This document shows positions 1 to 8,059 of a DNA stretch of 64,000 bases, piece by piece. Source of the DNA: Actinomycetes bacterium. Lineage in GTDB: Bacteria > Actinomycetota > Actinomycetes > Streptosporangiales > Streptosporangiaceae. Each line of letters begins with the position of its first letter. Positions within the stretch are counted from its first letter, which is position 1. A model generated the notes under the pieces. The model was given only the letters and a program-made list of their open reading frames with translations, made no database searches and was not told the DNA's origin. The stretch is from contig JAOPYO010000172.1 of the NCBI GenBank assembly GCA_025964575.1, positions 39,087-103,086 on the forward strand, written 5' to 3'. The position numbers and the translations under genes were made by a program.

Positions 1-15
1 CTTCTGTAAACGCCC

Positions 16-56
16 AGGCGGACAGGCGCCCTTACGGGAGGTCGCCCCGTCCGCCT
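16..56 (-). terminator. Hairpin downstream of the flavin monooxygenase
   Basis: Eight-base arms AGGCGGAC (16-23) and GTCCGCCT (49-56) are perfect complements, and a further GGCG/CGCC pair lies inside. The structure starts 10 bases after the monooxygenase stop codon. There is no U-tract, as is usual for actinobacterial intrinsic terminators. Confidence 0.6.
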
Positions 57-65
57 TCTCCGGTC

Positions 66-1523
66 TCACTCGACAATGTAGTCCGCGGGCTTGGCCTTAC
101 GGGTGGACGCCCAGTACTCGAAGGTGAATCCGGGCCACAGCGTGCGGTTGACACCGTGCTCGTCGAGGTACCAGCTCTGGCACCCGCCCTCACTCCAGAC
201 GGCCCTGCGCAGCCGGCGGTATATCCGGTCGTTGAACCGGCGCATGGCCTCCGGCTTGACCTCGATCGTGTCGGCCTTCTGGTCCGACAGCAGCTTCAGA
301 CAGCTCATCACATGCTGTACCTGCTGTTCGATCATGAACACGACCGAGTTGTGGCCGAGCCCGGTGTTGGGGCCCAGCAGCATGAAAAGGTTCGGGAGAC
401 CGGGGACGGTGATGCCGTGGTGGGCCTCGATCCCGTTCTCCCAGATCTCCTGGATCTTCACCCCGTCCCGGCCGATGATGTGCTGCCCGGCGATACCGTC
501 CACCACCCTGAAGCCGGTGCCGTAGATGATCGCGTCCACCTCGAACTCCTCACCGGCTGTGGTGACGATGGAGTTCTGGCGAACCTCGGCGATGCCGTCG
601 GTGATCAGGTCGACGTTGGGCCGGCTGAGCGCCGGGTAGTAGTCGTTGGACAGCAGCACCCGCTTGCACCCGATGGTGTAGTCCGGGGTCACCTTCGCAC
701 GCAGTTCGGGGTCGGCGATCTGCTTGGCGATGTGCCTGCGGGCCATCCAGCCCATCGGCTTGTTCAGCCGCGGATCGATGGCGAAACCGACTGCCCGGGC
801 CTCCAGCGTCCAGTAGATCTGAGTGCGGACCGCCCGGCCCAGACCGGGGACCGAGGCGAGAGCGCTCCGGACCGGCGTGGGGATCTCGACATCCGGCTTG
901 GGCTGGATCCAGGGTGGCGTCCGCTGGAACAGCACCAGTTTCCCGACCTGCTCGGCGATCCGCGGGACGAACTGGATGGCGCTGGCGCCGGTGCCGATGA
1001 CGGCGACCCGCTTGCCGGCCAGATCGTAGTCGTGGTCCCAGCCGGCGGAGTGGAACGTGGTGCCCTGGAAATTCTCCATGCCCGGAAGTTCCGGATAAAG
1101 CGGGATGTGTAGCGCGCCGACCCCGGAGACCACCGCCCGGGGGGTGTAAATCTCACCGTCAGCCGTGGTGACGCTCCAGCGTCGGGCCGCATCGTCCCAT
1201 TCGATCAGCTCGACCGCACTGTTGTATCGAAGATGCGGACCGATGCCGTACTTTTCGGCGCAGCGCCGCATGTACTCCCAGATCTCCCGCTGCGGCGCGA
1301 ACAGCCGCGTCCAGCCCGGGTTGAGCTCGAAGGAGTAGGAGTACATGGGCGACGGCACGTCGCAGGCGCAGCCCGGGTAGGTGTTGTGGTGCCAGGTCCC
1401 GCCCAGGTCGTCGCTCTTCTCGAGCACCACGAAGTCGTGGAGGCCGGCCTTCTTGAGCTGGATCGCCATCCCGAGGCCGGCGAACCCGGACCCGATGATG
1501 ACGATCTTGGGCTGGTCGCTCAT
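66..1523 (-). CDS. Baeyer-Villiger-type flavin-containing monooxygenase
   Basis: Predicted FAD/NADPH-dependent class B monooxygenase that inserts one oxygen atom into a ketone or similar substrate. The N-terminal FAD motif is GSGFAG (residues 11-16) and the NADPH motif GTGASA starts near 178. Just before the second motif is the Baeyer-Villiger fingerprint FxGxxxHxxxWD (F153, H159, W163). At 485 aa the length is normal for the family. I place the start at the ATG giving MSDQPKIV; a GTG 15 bases upstream (1538) is possible because the likely SD GAGGGA is close to the ATG. It is divergent from a TetR gene and close to a diiron protein gene, suggesting oxidation of a hydrophobic or cyclic substrate. 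The substrate is unknown. Confidence 0.9.
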   Translation of the reverse strand: MSDQPKIVIIGSGFAGLGMAIQLKKAGLHDFVVLEKSDDLGGTWHHNTYPGCACDVPSPMYSYSFELNPGWTRLFAPQREIWEYMRRCAEKYGIGPHLRYNSAVELIEWDDAARRWSVTTADGEIYTPRAVVSGVGALHIPLYPELPGMENFQGTTFHSAGWDHDYDLAGKRVAVIGTGASAIQFVPRIAEQVGKLVLFQRTPPWIQPKPDVEIPTPVRSALASVPGLGRAVRTQIYWTLEARAVGFAIDPRLNKPMGWMARRHIAKQIADPELRAKVTPDYTIGCKRVLLSNDYYPALSRPNVDLITDGIAEVRQNSIVTTAGEEFEVDAIIYGTGFRVVDGIAGQHIIGRDGVKIQEIWENGIEAHHGITVPGLPNLFMLLGPNTGLGHNSVVFMIEQQVQHVMSCLKLLSDQKADTIEVKPEAMRRFNDRIYRRLRRAVWSEGGCQSWYLDEHGVNRTLWPGFTFEYWASTRKAKPADYIVE

Positions 1524-1553
1524 GGTCCCTCGCTTCACCGTTGATCTACTACG

Positions 1554-1578
1554 AGTAAGTTACCAGCAGTAGGTTACT
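1554..1578. promoter_or_regulatory. Candidate TetR operator in the divergent gap
   Basis: The dyad has the form AGTAAnnTACnnnnnGTAnnTTACT, with 8 of 12 half-site positions matched. It lies between the monooxygenase start and the TetR start, where an autoregulating TetR protein would act on both promoters. Inferred from symmetry and position only. Confidence 0.5.
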
Positions 1579-1599
1579 GACGGTAGGTCCACTGGGCAG

Positions 1600-2286
1600 G
1601 TGAGGGATAGCATTCGTCACGTGAGCAGCGCCACACCACCCCACACGGCCGTAGGTTCGCGCCCGCGGACCCCCCGCCAGCGAATGTCCCGGGCCGAGCG
1701 GGAAAGGCAGATGCTCGACGTGGCCGAAGAGGTCTTCGCCGAGCTCGGCTACCGCAGCGTCTCCATGGAGGAGATCGCGGACCGCTGTGGGGTCTCCAAA
1801 CCGATGCTGTACGAGTATTTCGGCTCCAAGGACGGGCTGCTCCGGGCGGCCATCGCCCGCTCCCGGGCAGGGCTCTACCAGGCCACCCAGGCCGCCATGG
1901 CAGAGGCCACCACCCCGCACGAGGTGCTGAGGCGCGGCATGCTGGCCTACTTCGTGTTCACCGACGAGCACCGCCGGTCGATGGCGATGGTGCTGCAGGA
2001 GCCGCTGGTCCTGTCAGCGGCCGGTGCGGACATCGAGGCCACCCGCCGCCAGCAGAGCGGGCTGATCGCGCCGATCCTGGCCGCGTTCGCCCCTGACGCA
2101 CCGGCCCAGGCGATCGAGGCCTACACCGAGATCATCATCGGTGCCTGCGAGCGACTGACGCTGTGGCGCCTGCAGCGCCCGGAGGTGACGGCCGAGGAGG
2201 CCGCCCGCTACGTCACCGACTTCTGCTGGCAGGGACTGGGCTCGTACCTCACCCCTGGCGACGCGGCAACGCATCCAGAGCACTGA
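1600..2286 (+). CDS. TetR/AcrR family transcriptional regulator
   Basis: DNA-binding repressor of about 228 aa. After a basic disordered N-terminus, the helix-turn-helix region runs MLDVAEEVFAELGYRSVSME through CGVSKPMLYEYFGSKDGLL, the classic TetR_N pattern. The C-terminal ligand domain is divergent. The start is uncertain: GTG at 1600 or GTG at 1621. Divergent from the monooxygenase with a dyad in between, so it probably represses that gene and itself. Its 3' end overlaps the convergent second TetR gene by 38 bases. Confidence 0.88.
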   Translation: MRDSIRHVSSATPPHTAVGSRPRTPRQRMSRAERERQMLDVAEEVFAELGYRSVSMEEIADRCGVSKPMLYEYFGSKDGLLRAAIARSRAGLYQATQAAMAEATTPHEVLRRGMLAYFVFTDEHRRSMAMVLQEPLVLSAAGADIEATRRQQSGLIAPILAAFAPDAPAQAIEAYTEIIIGACERLTLWRLQRPEVTAEEAARYVTDFCWQGLGSYLTPGDAATHPEH

Positions 2287-2935
2287 TCATCAGGTCCAGG
2301 CCGAACTCGAAGTCGGTCTCCGGATCGTGCCTCATCAGCTGGTCCTGGAAGGACACGACGTGCGGGAACTCCGCCGGGTCTAGCCGGTCGAAGCGCTCGG
2401 CAGCCGCTTTCGGCAGGTAGTCGAGCAGTTTGGCGGCCCCGACTTCGCGCATCTGGGCGCCGATCGCGTACGCCAGCAGCGCGCGCATGATCCGCACCGA
2501 GGTCTCACCGTCGAAGCCCGCATCCTCCGCCAGAGCCAGCGCGTGCTCGACCGGCCGCATCCCGGACGGAGCGTCGATCTTGCGGGTGAGCACCAGCGTC
2601 ACGCAGCGCGGGTAGTCGTGCGCGACCTTGCGGTAGGCCCTGATCAGCGCCCGCGCCCGCTCGGTCCAGTGCACGCCTTCGCCGCGCACGCCCACGGGGC
2701 CCACCTCGCCGACCTCCATGCCACCGATGATCCGCTCGGCCACCCCGTCCAGCAGGGCGTCCTTGTTGGGCACATGGTTGTAGAGCGACATCACCGCGAC
2801 GCCGAGCTCGGTGGCGATCCGGCGCATCGACAGCGTCGCCTCGCCCTCACGCTCGATCAGGTCGATGGCGGCGCCGATGATCCGATCCCGGCTGAGCGCG
2901 GCGCGTCCCGCCTCGATCTCCGGCCTTCGTGGCAC
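2249..2935 (-). CDS. TetR family regulator with TetR_C-type ligand domain
   Basis: A 228-aa regulator. The N-terminal HTH runs RDRIIGAAIDLIEREGEATL and then ELGVAVMSLYNHVPNKDALL, typical of the tetracycline-repressor-like subgroup. The GTG at 2935 is chosen because AGAGAGG lies eight bases upstream. A longer frame starting at 2995 would run through the 37-bp palindrome and is less likely. Divergent from the diiron protein gene at 3063 with that palindrome between them, so it is the obvious candidate regulator of that gene. Confidence 0.85.
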   Translation of the reverse strand: MPRRPEIEAGRAALSRDRIIGAAIDLIEREGEATLSMRRIATELGVAVMSLYNHVPNKDALLDGVAERIIGGMEVGEVGPVGVRGEGVHWTERARALIRAYRKVAHDYPRCVTLVLTRKIDAPSGMRPVEHALALAEDAGFDGETSVRIMRALLAYAIGAQMREVGAAKLLDYLPKAAAERFDRLDPAEFPHVVSFQDQLMRHDPETDFEFGLDLMISALDALPRRQG

Positions 2936-2985
2936 TCGCCACACCTCTCTCAGCCCATTGACACCCGTACTACCAGCGTGACACG

Positions 2986-3022
2986 TTACGTACATCGTAC
3001 GTTAAACGTACGATGTACGTAA
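2986..3022. promoter_or_regulatory. 37-bp perfect palindrome, probable TetR operator
   Basis: Two 18-base arms (first arm TTACGTACATCGTACGTT) flank a single central base with no mismatch. The site is 50 bases upstream of the TetR GTG and 40 bases upstream of the diiron gene ATG. Each arm itself contains GTAC-rich symmetry, so two dimers may bind. This is much longer than needed for one TetR dimer. Confidence 0.8.
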
Positions 3023-3062
3023 TGGCGCAGTCGGCCTCGGCTCACGACGACGAGGAGCACCC

Positions 3063-4172
3063 ATGTCGACCCACGACCTCTACAGCAAGCCCGTGGACAA
3101 GTCCACCTGGGACGTTCCCATGGCCGGCGACGCCCGGTTCACCTGGGAGTACGACAACGGACGCCAGCACCTTCTCGACCTTTATCAGAAGGGCAAGGAC
3201 AAGCAGTGGGACTCGGCCGCCAGGATCGACTGGTCGCTGGAGGTCGACCCCTACAACGTGCTCGGCACTCCGGACCAGGCGATGGCCATCTACGGCACGA
3301 AGTACTGGGACCGGATGAGCGAGCAGAATCTCAGGGACATCCGGCAGCACCTGGCCAGCTGGCAGTTCTCCCAGTTCCTGCACGGTGAGCAGGGCGCGAT
3401 GATCGTCGCCGCCCGCATCGTGGAGTCGGCACCGGACCTCGACGCCAAGTTCTACTCGGCCACCCAGACCATGGACGAGGCGCGGCACGCCGAGACCTTC
3501 TCCCGCTTCCTGCACGAGAAGGTCGGCATGGTCTATCCGATCAACACCAAGCTGCAAGGCCTGCTCAACGACACCCTCACCGACTCGCGCTGGGACATGC
3601 CCTACCTCGGCATGCAGGTGCTCATCGAAGGCCTCGCGCTGGCCGCCTTCGGCGTCGCCCGGGACATCACCAAGAAGCCGCTGCCCAAGCAGATCCTGGC
3701 GTACGTCATGCAGGACGAGGCCCGGCACGTCGCCTTCGGCCGGATGGCCCTGCGCGACCATTACAAGCAGCTGAGCCCGGCGGAGCTCAGGGAGCGCGAG
3801 GACTTCGTCATCGAGGGCTGCTATCTGATGCGGGACAGGATCCGTGGCTTCGAGATCTGGAACAACTTCGGCATCGACTCTCTCGAGATGAAGAAGATCA
3901 CTGACGAGTCGCCGTACATGAAGATGTATCAGAGCTTCCTGTTCAGCCGGATCGTGCCGTGCGTGAAGGACATCGGGCTGTGGGGCGAACGCATTCAGCG
4001 GGCCTATGACGATATGGGCGTGCTCGACATGTCCCGGCAGGACCTCGACGCCCTCATGAAGCAGGACGAGGACATCGCCGAGAAGCTGGACGCCGACCGG
4101 TTCGCCGCCGAAGAGGCCGAGCGCAAGGCCGAGGTCGACGCCGTCATCGCCGCTGAGGCCGCCCTCTCCTGA
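3063..4172 (+). CDS. Ferritin-like diiron protein, probable oxygenase
   Basis: 369 aa, mostly helical. It carries a complete ferritin-like diiron ligand set: E109 (HGEQGA), E139 and H142 (DEARH), E189 (IEGLAL), and E219 and H222 (QDEARH). This ExxH-plus-two-Glu arrangement is that of R2-like and AurF-like oxygenases rather than storage ferritins. The C-terminus (about 340-369) is a charged Glu/Lys/Ala helix. The ATG is preceded by GAGGAG. It is controlled from the palindromic region and lies beside a Baeyer-Villiger monooxygenase, so a two-step oxidation pathway is plausible. The substrate is not evident. Confidence 0.85.
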   Translation: MSTHDLYSKPVDKSTWDVPMAGDARFTWEYDNGRQHLLDLYQKGKDKQWDSAARIDWSLEVDPYNVLGTPDQAMAIYGTKYWDRMSEQNLRDIRQHLASWQFSQFLHGEQGAMIVAARIVESAPDLDAKFYSATQTMDEARHAETFSRFLHEKVGMVYPINTKLQGLLNDTLTDSRWDMPYLGMQVLIEGLALAAFGVARDITKKPLPKQILAYVMQDEARHVAFGRMALRDHYKQLSPAELREREDFVIEGCYLMRDRIRGFEIWNNFGIDSLEMKKITDESPYMKMYQSFLFSRIVPCVKDIGLWGERIQRAYDDMGVLDMSRQDLDALMKQDEDIAEKLDADRFAAEEAERKAEVDAVIAAEAALS

Positions 4173-4180
4173 CCTCTCTC

Positions 4181-4210
4181 CGTGATCGGTGGAACGATTA
4201 CGTGATCACG
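4181..4210. terminator. Small hairpin between convergent genes
   Basis: CGTGAT (4181-4186) pairs with ATCACG (4205-4210), and the second arm is part of the palindrome CGTGATCACG. It lies just after the diiron gene stop and just before the stop of the convergent phosphopantetheinyl transferase gene. Confidence 0.4.
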
Positions 4211-4217
4211 AGGGTGG

Positions 4218-4919
4218 TCATTCCGCCAGCAGCTCCGTGGCCGCTTTCTCGTGTACGGCGGCGTACGGCTGGTCGATCAGAGCCAGACAAGCGGCGTACC
4301 CCGGGCCGGGGTTCAGTGTGCGGAGATCGAACCGGTCGACCAGTTCGGGGCGTCCGCGCCAGGCCAGCAGCCGTGGGCTCTCGCCGGGCGCGGAAACGTA
4401 GAGGTCGGTCAGCGGGACCCGCAGGCCATCGCCGGTCGCCTTGAGGATCGCTTCCTTGCGGGTCCAGTAGGCCACCAGCCCTGACTGCCTCTCCCCCGTT
4501 TCGAGCCGGCCCAGATCGGCCGTCTCGGCAGGACCCAGCAACCGGCCGGCCACCTCGTCCAGGTGTCCCGCCGCGACCTCGACGTCCACGCCCAAGGGGC
4601 CGTCGGCGCTCACGGCCAGCGCGATCCGGTCCCCCGAGTGTGAGATCGAGACGTACGGTCCCGTACCTCCCGGCAGCCTGGGAGCGCCGTGCGGCCTGCC
4701 GCAGTCGGAACAGGACCGATCCAGCGGCACCCGCTCGGGGGACAGGCCCAACGCCTTCCCCAGCACCAATCGGGTCAGCGCCACCCCGATCGTGAACCGA
4801 TCCCGGTCCTCGGGCCGCAGATAACGCTCCCGGCGACGACGCTCCACGGCGTCGAGCAACCCGGCATGGCGCGACCGCACGTCACCGGGCGCGGCCCACC
4901 ACACCTGGCTCTCCAGCAC
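4218..4919 (-). CDS. 4'-phosphopantetheinyl transferase, Sfp type
   Basis: Transfers phosphopantetheine from CoA to a serine of carrier proteins (PKS, NRPS or fatty acid synthase). At 233 aa it is Sfp-sized. The metal-binding motif GVDVE places D112 and E114, and the second motif WTRKEAILK places E156 and K160. A CxxC pair (C70, C73) is also present. The start is GTG at 4919. No carrier-protein genes are nearby, so this is probably a stand-alone enzyme serving clusters elsewhere. Confidence 0.92.
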   Translation of the reverse strand: MLESQVWWAAPGDVRSRHAGLLDAVERRRRERYLRPEDRDRFTIGVALTRLVLGKALGLSPERVPLDRSCSDCGRPHGAPRLPGGTGPYVSISHSGDRIALAVSADGPLGVDVEVAAGHLDEVAGRLLGPAETADLGRLETGERQSGLVAYWTRKEAILKATGDGLRVPLTDLYVSAPGESPRLLAWRGRPELVDRFDLRTLNPGPGYAACLALIDQPYAAVHEKAATELLAE

Positions 4920-5156
4920 CCGTCCACGCTACCCGTGGCCTGGCTCCCCCGCACGAGCTGCGCGTGGCCTCCCCCACATCACCCGGCTGGAAAGGGACTT
5001 CAGTGGTGACCACGGCAAACGACTGCGGCAATTATCCCTACGTACTCGGTCCCGACGGACACAGCCAGCGGGCGGTACCCACGTAAGGCCATTTCCCGAG
5101 GCACCTTCTTCGCGGAATCACCGATCCAGTGGTCGCAGAACGCCACCAATCAATTT

Positions 5157-5195
5157 CGAAGGGTCGCCAGTTGCCTCGCATCCGGCGACCCTTCG
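5157..5195 (-). terminator. 12-bp stem hairpin
   Basis: CGAAGGGTCGCC (5157-5168) and GGCGACCCTTCG (5184-5195) are perfect complements around a 15-base loop. Read on the minus strand it lies 36 bases after the 11-codon micro-ORF, so it could terminate that short transcript or act as a leader structure for the phosphopantetheinyl transferase gene. Confidence 0.6.
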
Positions 5196-5231
5196 TCGAG
5201 CTGGTGTTACGTTAATCTCTTCCCGGGCCGA

Positions 5232-5267
5232 CTAAGCCCAGGACACTCCCTTTCGCATGGTCTGCAC
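5232..5267 (-). CDS. 11-codon micro-ORF with strong Shine-Dalgarno
   Basis: GTG-started frame encoding VQTMRKGVSWA then TAG. The sequence AAGGAGGAGGG ends six to seven bases before the GTG, the strongest ribosome site in this part of the window. A hairpin follows the stop. It could be a leader peptide, a micropeptide, or a chance frame behind an RNA feature. No family is recognised. Confidence 0.35.
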   Translation of the reverse strand: MQTMRKGVSWA

Positions 5268-5539
5268 GTCGTTCCCTCCTCCTTAAGGTGACGCGCGATC
5301 TGAGGGACGGCGCTCCCGTTTATTGCCCCTCAAATCAAGTAACCATGCCGATGCGTTGCGTTGCCATCGACAGGCCCGCCCCAAGCTCCTGAATCATTTT
5401 ACGAGTGGGCGCACGGTAAGACGTCCCGGACGGCCGATTGAGGACAGGAATTCATGAGGTGGGCAACACCCGACAGGGACCGCCGGGCTCGCGAGACCCC
5501 GGCGACTCACCCTGATCCAACGCCCTGTCCGCCCGGCCG

Positions 5540-6355
5540 CTAGGCGAATGCTCGTATGGTCTGCCGGGCGACCGCGGCGGCCTCGTCAAGAAGCCGCTTC
5601 TCGACGGCCTGATCGCCGGCTTTGGCGGGCGCGTCCCGGGAGTAGGCCACGCGGACGACCGCGTTGCGCAGCCGGGCCTCCACCTCACCCACCACCACTG
5701 GCTGACCCTTGTCGGTTTTGTACCAGTGGAACGCCTCGTCCCCGAGGCCCGGATGCCGTTCGAGGATGACGGTCTTGGCCTGACCATCGTTCTGGTGGGC
5801 CTGGGTCCAGTCGGAGGACAGGAGGCCCGCGGCGTCCTTGACCGGATCGCCGCCGTCCCGCGGCGGGAACAGGTAGGTCTCCACATGCAGCGATGGGCGG
5901 CTGCCGCTGGTCGAGACGACGGTGCAGGTGGTGACCGTGGTGTTGCTGCTCTTGGTCGTGATCCGGGGACTGGGCACCAGCCTGATGGACGTCGCCTCCG
6001 GCGGGGTGCTGCAGACGGGCGGGAGCCGGACGAACGGCTGCCCGCCCACTGGGGAGGCGGACCTGGTGGTGGGTGTGGCCGAGGGAGACGGGGTCCCCTC
6101 CGGAGTGGGCGAGATGGCCGGGGAGGCCGCCGGCGGTTCCCCGCTGGCGGGCTGCTGCGGGGCCGCACCGGTCGGTCGGCTCTGGGACGGCTTGCCATCG
6201 AACGCGGAGCTGAGGAAGAAGACGGCGAGGCCGGCCAGCCCGAAGGCCAGAACGGCCGTGAGGACGCCGACGAACGCGGACCTGCGGGCCGTCGAGGGCG
6301 CCTCGGGCGGCGAATAGACCCGTGGGAAGGACTCTGGAGGTCGGGGCTGCCCCAC
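5540..6355 (-). CDS. Single-pass membrane protein of unknown function
   Basis: 271 aa. A proline-rich cytoplasmic N-terminus (1-27) is followed by one hydrophobic segment (FVGVLTAVLAFGLAGLAVFF, about 28-47), then a Pro/Ser/Thr linker (about 55-100) and a globular external domain with a beta-rich pattern to the end. The layout resembles anchored actinobacterial exoproteins. I do not recognise the domain. GTG start with GGAG upstream. Divergent from the DNA ligase gene. Confidence 0.75.
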   Translation of the reverse strand: MGQPRPPESFPRVYSPPEAPSTARRSAFVGVLTAVLAFGLAGLAVFFLSSAFDGKPSQSRPTGAAPQQPASGEPPAASPAISPTPEGTPSPSATPTTRSASPVGGQPFVRLPPVCSTPPEATSIRLVPSPRITTKSSNTTVTTCTVVSTSGSRPSLHVETYLFPPRDGGDPVKDAAGLLSSDWTQAHQNDGQAKTVILERHPGLGDEAFHWYKTDKGQPVVVGEVEARLRNAVVRVAYSRDAPAKAGDQAVEKRLLDEAAAVARQTIRAFA

Positions 6356-6487
6356 GTACGCTCCCTACTGCGCCAGTTCCGCCGGTAAAACAGGCCGTCT
6401 CCTCGAAAGTAGCCCGTCACGGGGAGCTGAATCCAGGTCTCCGCTCGGGTCCGTGGTTTTGTCGGTGAGGGAAGCGAGAATGAAGGG

Positions 6488-8011
6488 GTGCTGCTCGCCG
6501 AGATCACCCGTACCTCTCAGGCGGTGGCCGCCACGGCGGCCCGCCGGGCCAAGATCGCACTGCTCGGCCAGTGCCTGCGGGAAGCGGGACCGGCCGAGGT
6601 GGCCATCGCGGTCACCTACCTGTCCGGGGAGCTGCCGCAGCGGCAGATCGGGGTCGGCTACGCCGCCTTCCGCGAGCCGCCCCCGCCTGCCGCGGAGACC
6701 ACACTGACCGTGGCCCAGGTCGACGCCGCCTTCACAGAGATCGGCGGGCTGTCCGGCAAGGGGTCGGTGGCCGGCCGCCGTGAGCTGCTCGGCGCGCTGC
6801 TCAGCCGGGCCACCCAGGAGGAGCAGGCATTCCTGATCCGGCTGCTCTCCGGGGAACTGCGCCAGGGCGCGCTGGACGGGGTGATGGCCGACGCGGTGGC
6901 GGCGGCCGCCGAGGTGCCGGCTGCCGAAGTGCGGAGGGCCGCGATGCTGCGCGGGGCACTGGCACCGGTGGCCGTCGCGGCACTGGCCGAGGGCACCGCC
7001 GGGCTGCGACGGTTCGGCCTCGAGGTCGGCCGCCCGGTCAAGCCGATGCTCGCACAGAGCGCCGCCACCATGGACGAGGCGCTGGCCAAGCTCGGCGCCG
7101 AGGTGGCGGTGGAGTGGAAGCTGGACGGGATCCGGGTCCAGGCGCATGTCACCGGCACCGGCGACGTGCGGCTGTTCACCCGCACCCTCGACGACATCAC
7201 CGAACGGCTGCCCGAGGTCGTTGAGGTGCTGCGTGGGCTGTCGGTGCGCTCGGCGGTGTTCGACGGAGAGTTGATCGCGCTGCGAGAGGACGGACGCCCC
7301 CAGCCGTTCCAGGTGACCTCCGCCCGGACGGCCAGCAAAACCTCGGGATCCGTGCCCCTGTCGTTGTTCCTGTTCGATGTGCTGCATCTCGACGGCACGG
7401 ATCTGCTCGATCGGCCGGCCGCGGAGCGCCATGCCGCGCTGGCCCGGGCCGTCCCCGAGGGCCTGCGGATGCCCCGGCTGGTCACCGGCTCGGCCGAGGC
7501 CGCCACCGAGTTCTTCGGTGGCGCCGTGGCGCACGGGCATGAGGGCGTGGTGGTCAAGTCACTCGATACGCCCTATGCCGCGGGGCGGCGGGGCGCCGGT
7601 TGGATCAAGGTGAAGCCCCGGCACACCCTCGACCTGGTGGTGCTGGCCGCCGAGTGGGGCCACGGGCGCCGCAAGGGATGGCTGTCCAATCTGCATCTCG
7701 GTGCCCGAGACCCGGAGACGGGCACGTTCACGATGCTGGGCAAGACGTTCAAGGGACTGTCCGACGAACTGCTGCGCTGGCAGACAGAGCGCCTCCAGGA
7801 GTTGGCCGTCAGCGACGACTCCTGGACGATGCGGGTGCGACCCGAACTCGTCGTCGAGATCGCCTTTGACGGCGTGCAGCGCAGTTCCCGCTACCCCGGC
7901 GGCATGGCGCTCCGGTTCGCCCGGGTGGTGCGCTACCGCCCGGACAAGTCCGCGGCCGAGGCCGACACGGTCGACACGGTCCGGGCCATCGCCGCCATCC
8001 ATCTGGACTGA
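6488..8011 (+). CDS. ATP-dependent DNA ligase (LigB type)
   Basis: Seals nicks using ATP; in actinobacteria such ligases are accessory to NAD-dependent LigA. Order: N-terminal helical DNA-binding domain (1-180), adenylation domain with motif I KLDGIR (nucleotidyl lysine K211), motif III FDGELIAL, motif IV EGVVVK, motif V WIKVKP, then a C-terminal OB-fold. The length of 507 aa fits the stand-alone mycobacterial LigB group; no Ku or LigD polymerase domain is present. GTG start giving MLLAEI, as in homologues. Confidence 0.95.
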   Translation: MLLAEITRTSQAVAATAARRAKIALLGQCLREAGPAEVAIAVTYLSGELPQRQIGVGYAAFREPPPPAAETTLTVAQVDAAFTEIGGLSGKGSVAGRRELLGALLSRATQEEQAFLIRLLSGELRQGALDGVMADAVAAAAEVPAAEVRRAAMLRGALAPVAVAALAEGTAGLRRFGLEVGRPVKPMLAQSAATMDEALAKLGAEVAVEWKLDGIRVQAHVTGTGDVRLFTRTLDDITERLPEVVEVLRGLSVRSAVFDGELIALREDGRPQPFQVTSARTASKTSGSVPLSLFLFDVLHLDGTDLLDRPAAERHAALARAVPEGLRMPRLVTGSAEAATEFFGGAVAHGHEGVVVKSLDTPYAAGRRGAGWIKVKPRHTLDLVVLAAEWGHGRRKGWLSNLHLGARDPETGTFTMLGKTFKGLSDELLRWQTERLQELAVSDDSWTMRVRPELVVEIAFDGVQRSSRYPGGMALRFARVVRYRPDKSAAEADTVDTVRAIAAIHLD

Positions 8012-8050
8012 GCACTGGACCGAGCACCGAACCGAACACCGAACTGAACA
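8003..8050 (+). repeat. 12-bp imperfect tandem repeat, four units
   Basis: Units CTGGACTGAGCA, CTGGACCGAGCA, CCGAACCGAACA and CCGAACTGAACA follow one another without gaps. The ligase stop codon (8009-8011) lies inside the first unit, so copy changes could alter the ligase 3' end. Confidence 0.75.
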
Positions 8051-8059
8051 GTCCCTGGA

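Larger units (their letters stand above)
4920..5539. other. Long intergenic region with hairpin and micro-ORFs
   Basis: No ordinary gene is visible in these 620 bases. They hold a strong hairpin at 5157-5195 and an 11-codon ORF with a near-perfect Shine-Dalgarno on the minus strand (5232-5267), both listed separately. A weak 27-codon plus-strand frame occurs at 5003-5086 (GTG start, preceded by AAAGGGA). The rest shows no recognisable signal. Confidence 0.6.

Noticed and set aside
4218..4919. Phosphopantetheinyl transferase as a sign of a biosynthetic gene cluster
   Set aside because: No carrier-protein, PKS, NRPS or tailoring cluster lies around it; the neighbouring oxygenases are separately regulated catabolic-type genes.
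5003..5086. 27-codon plus-strand frame after AAAGGGA
   Set aside because: Too short, no supporting context or terminator in the right orientation; mentioned only under the intergenic entry.
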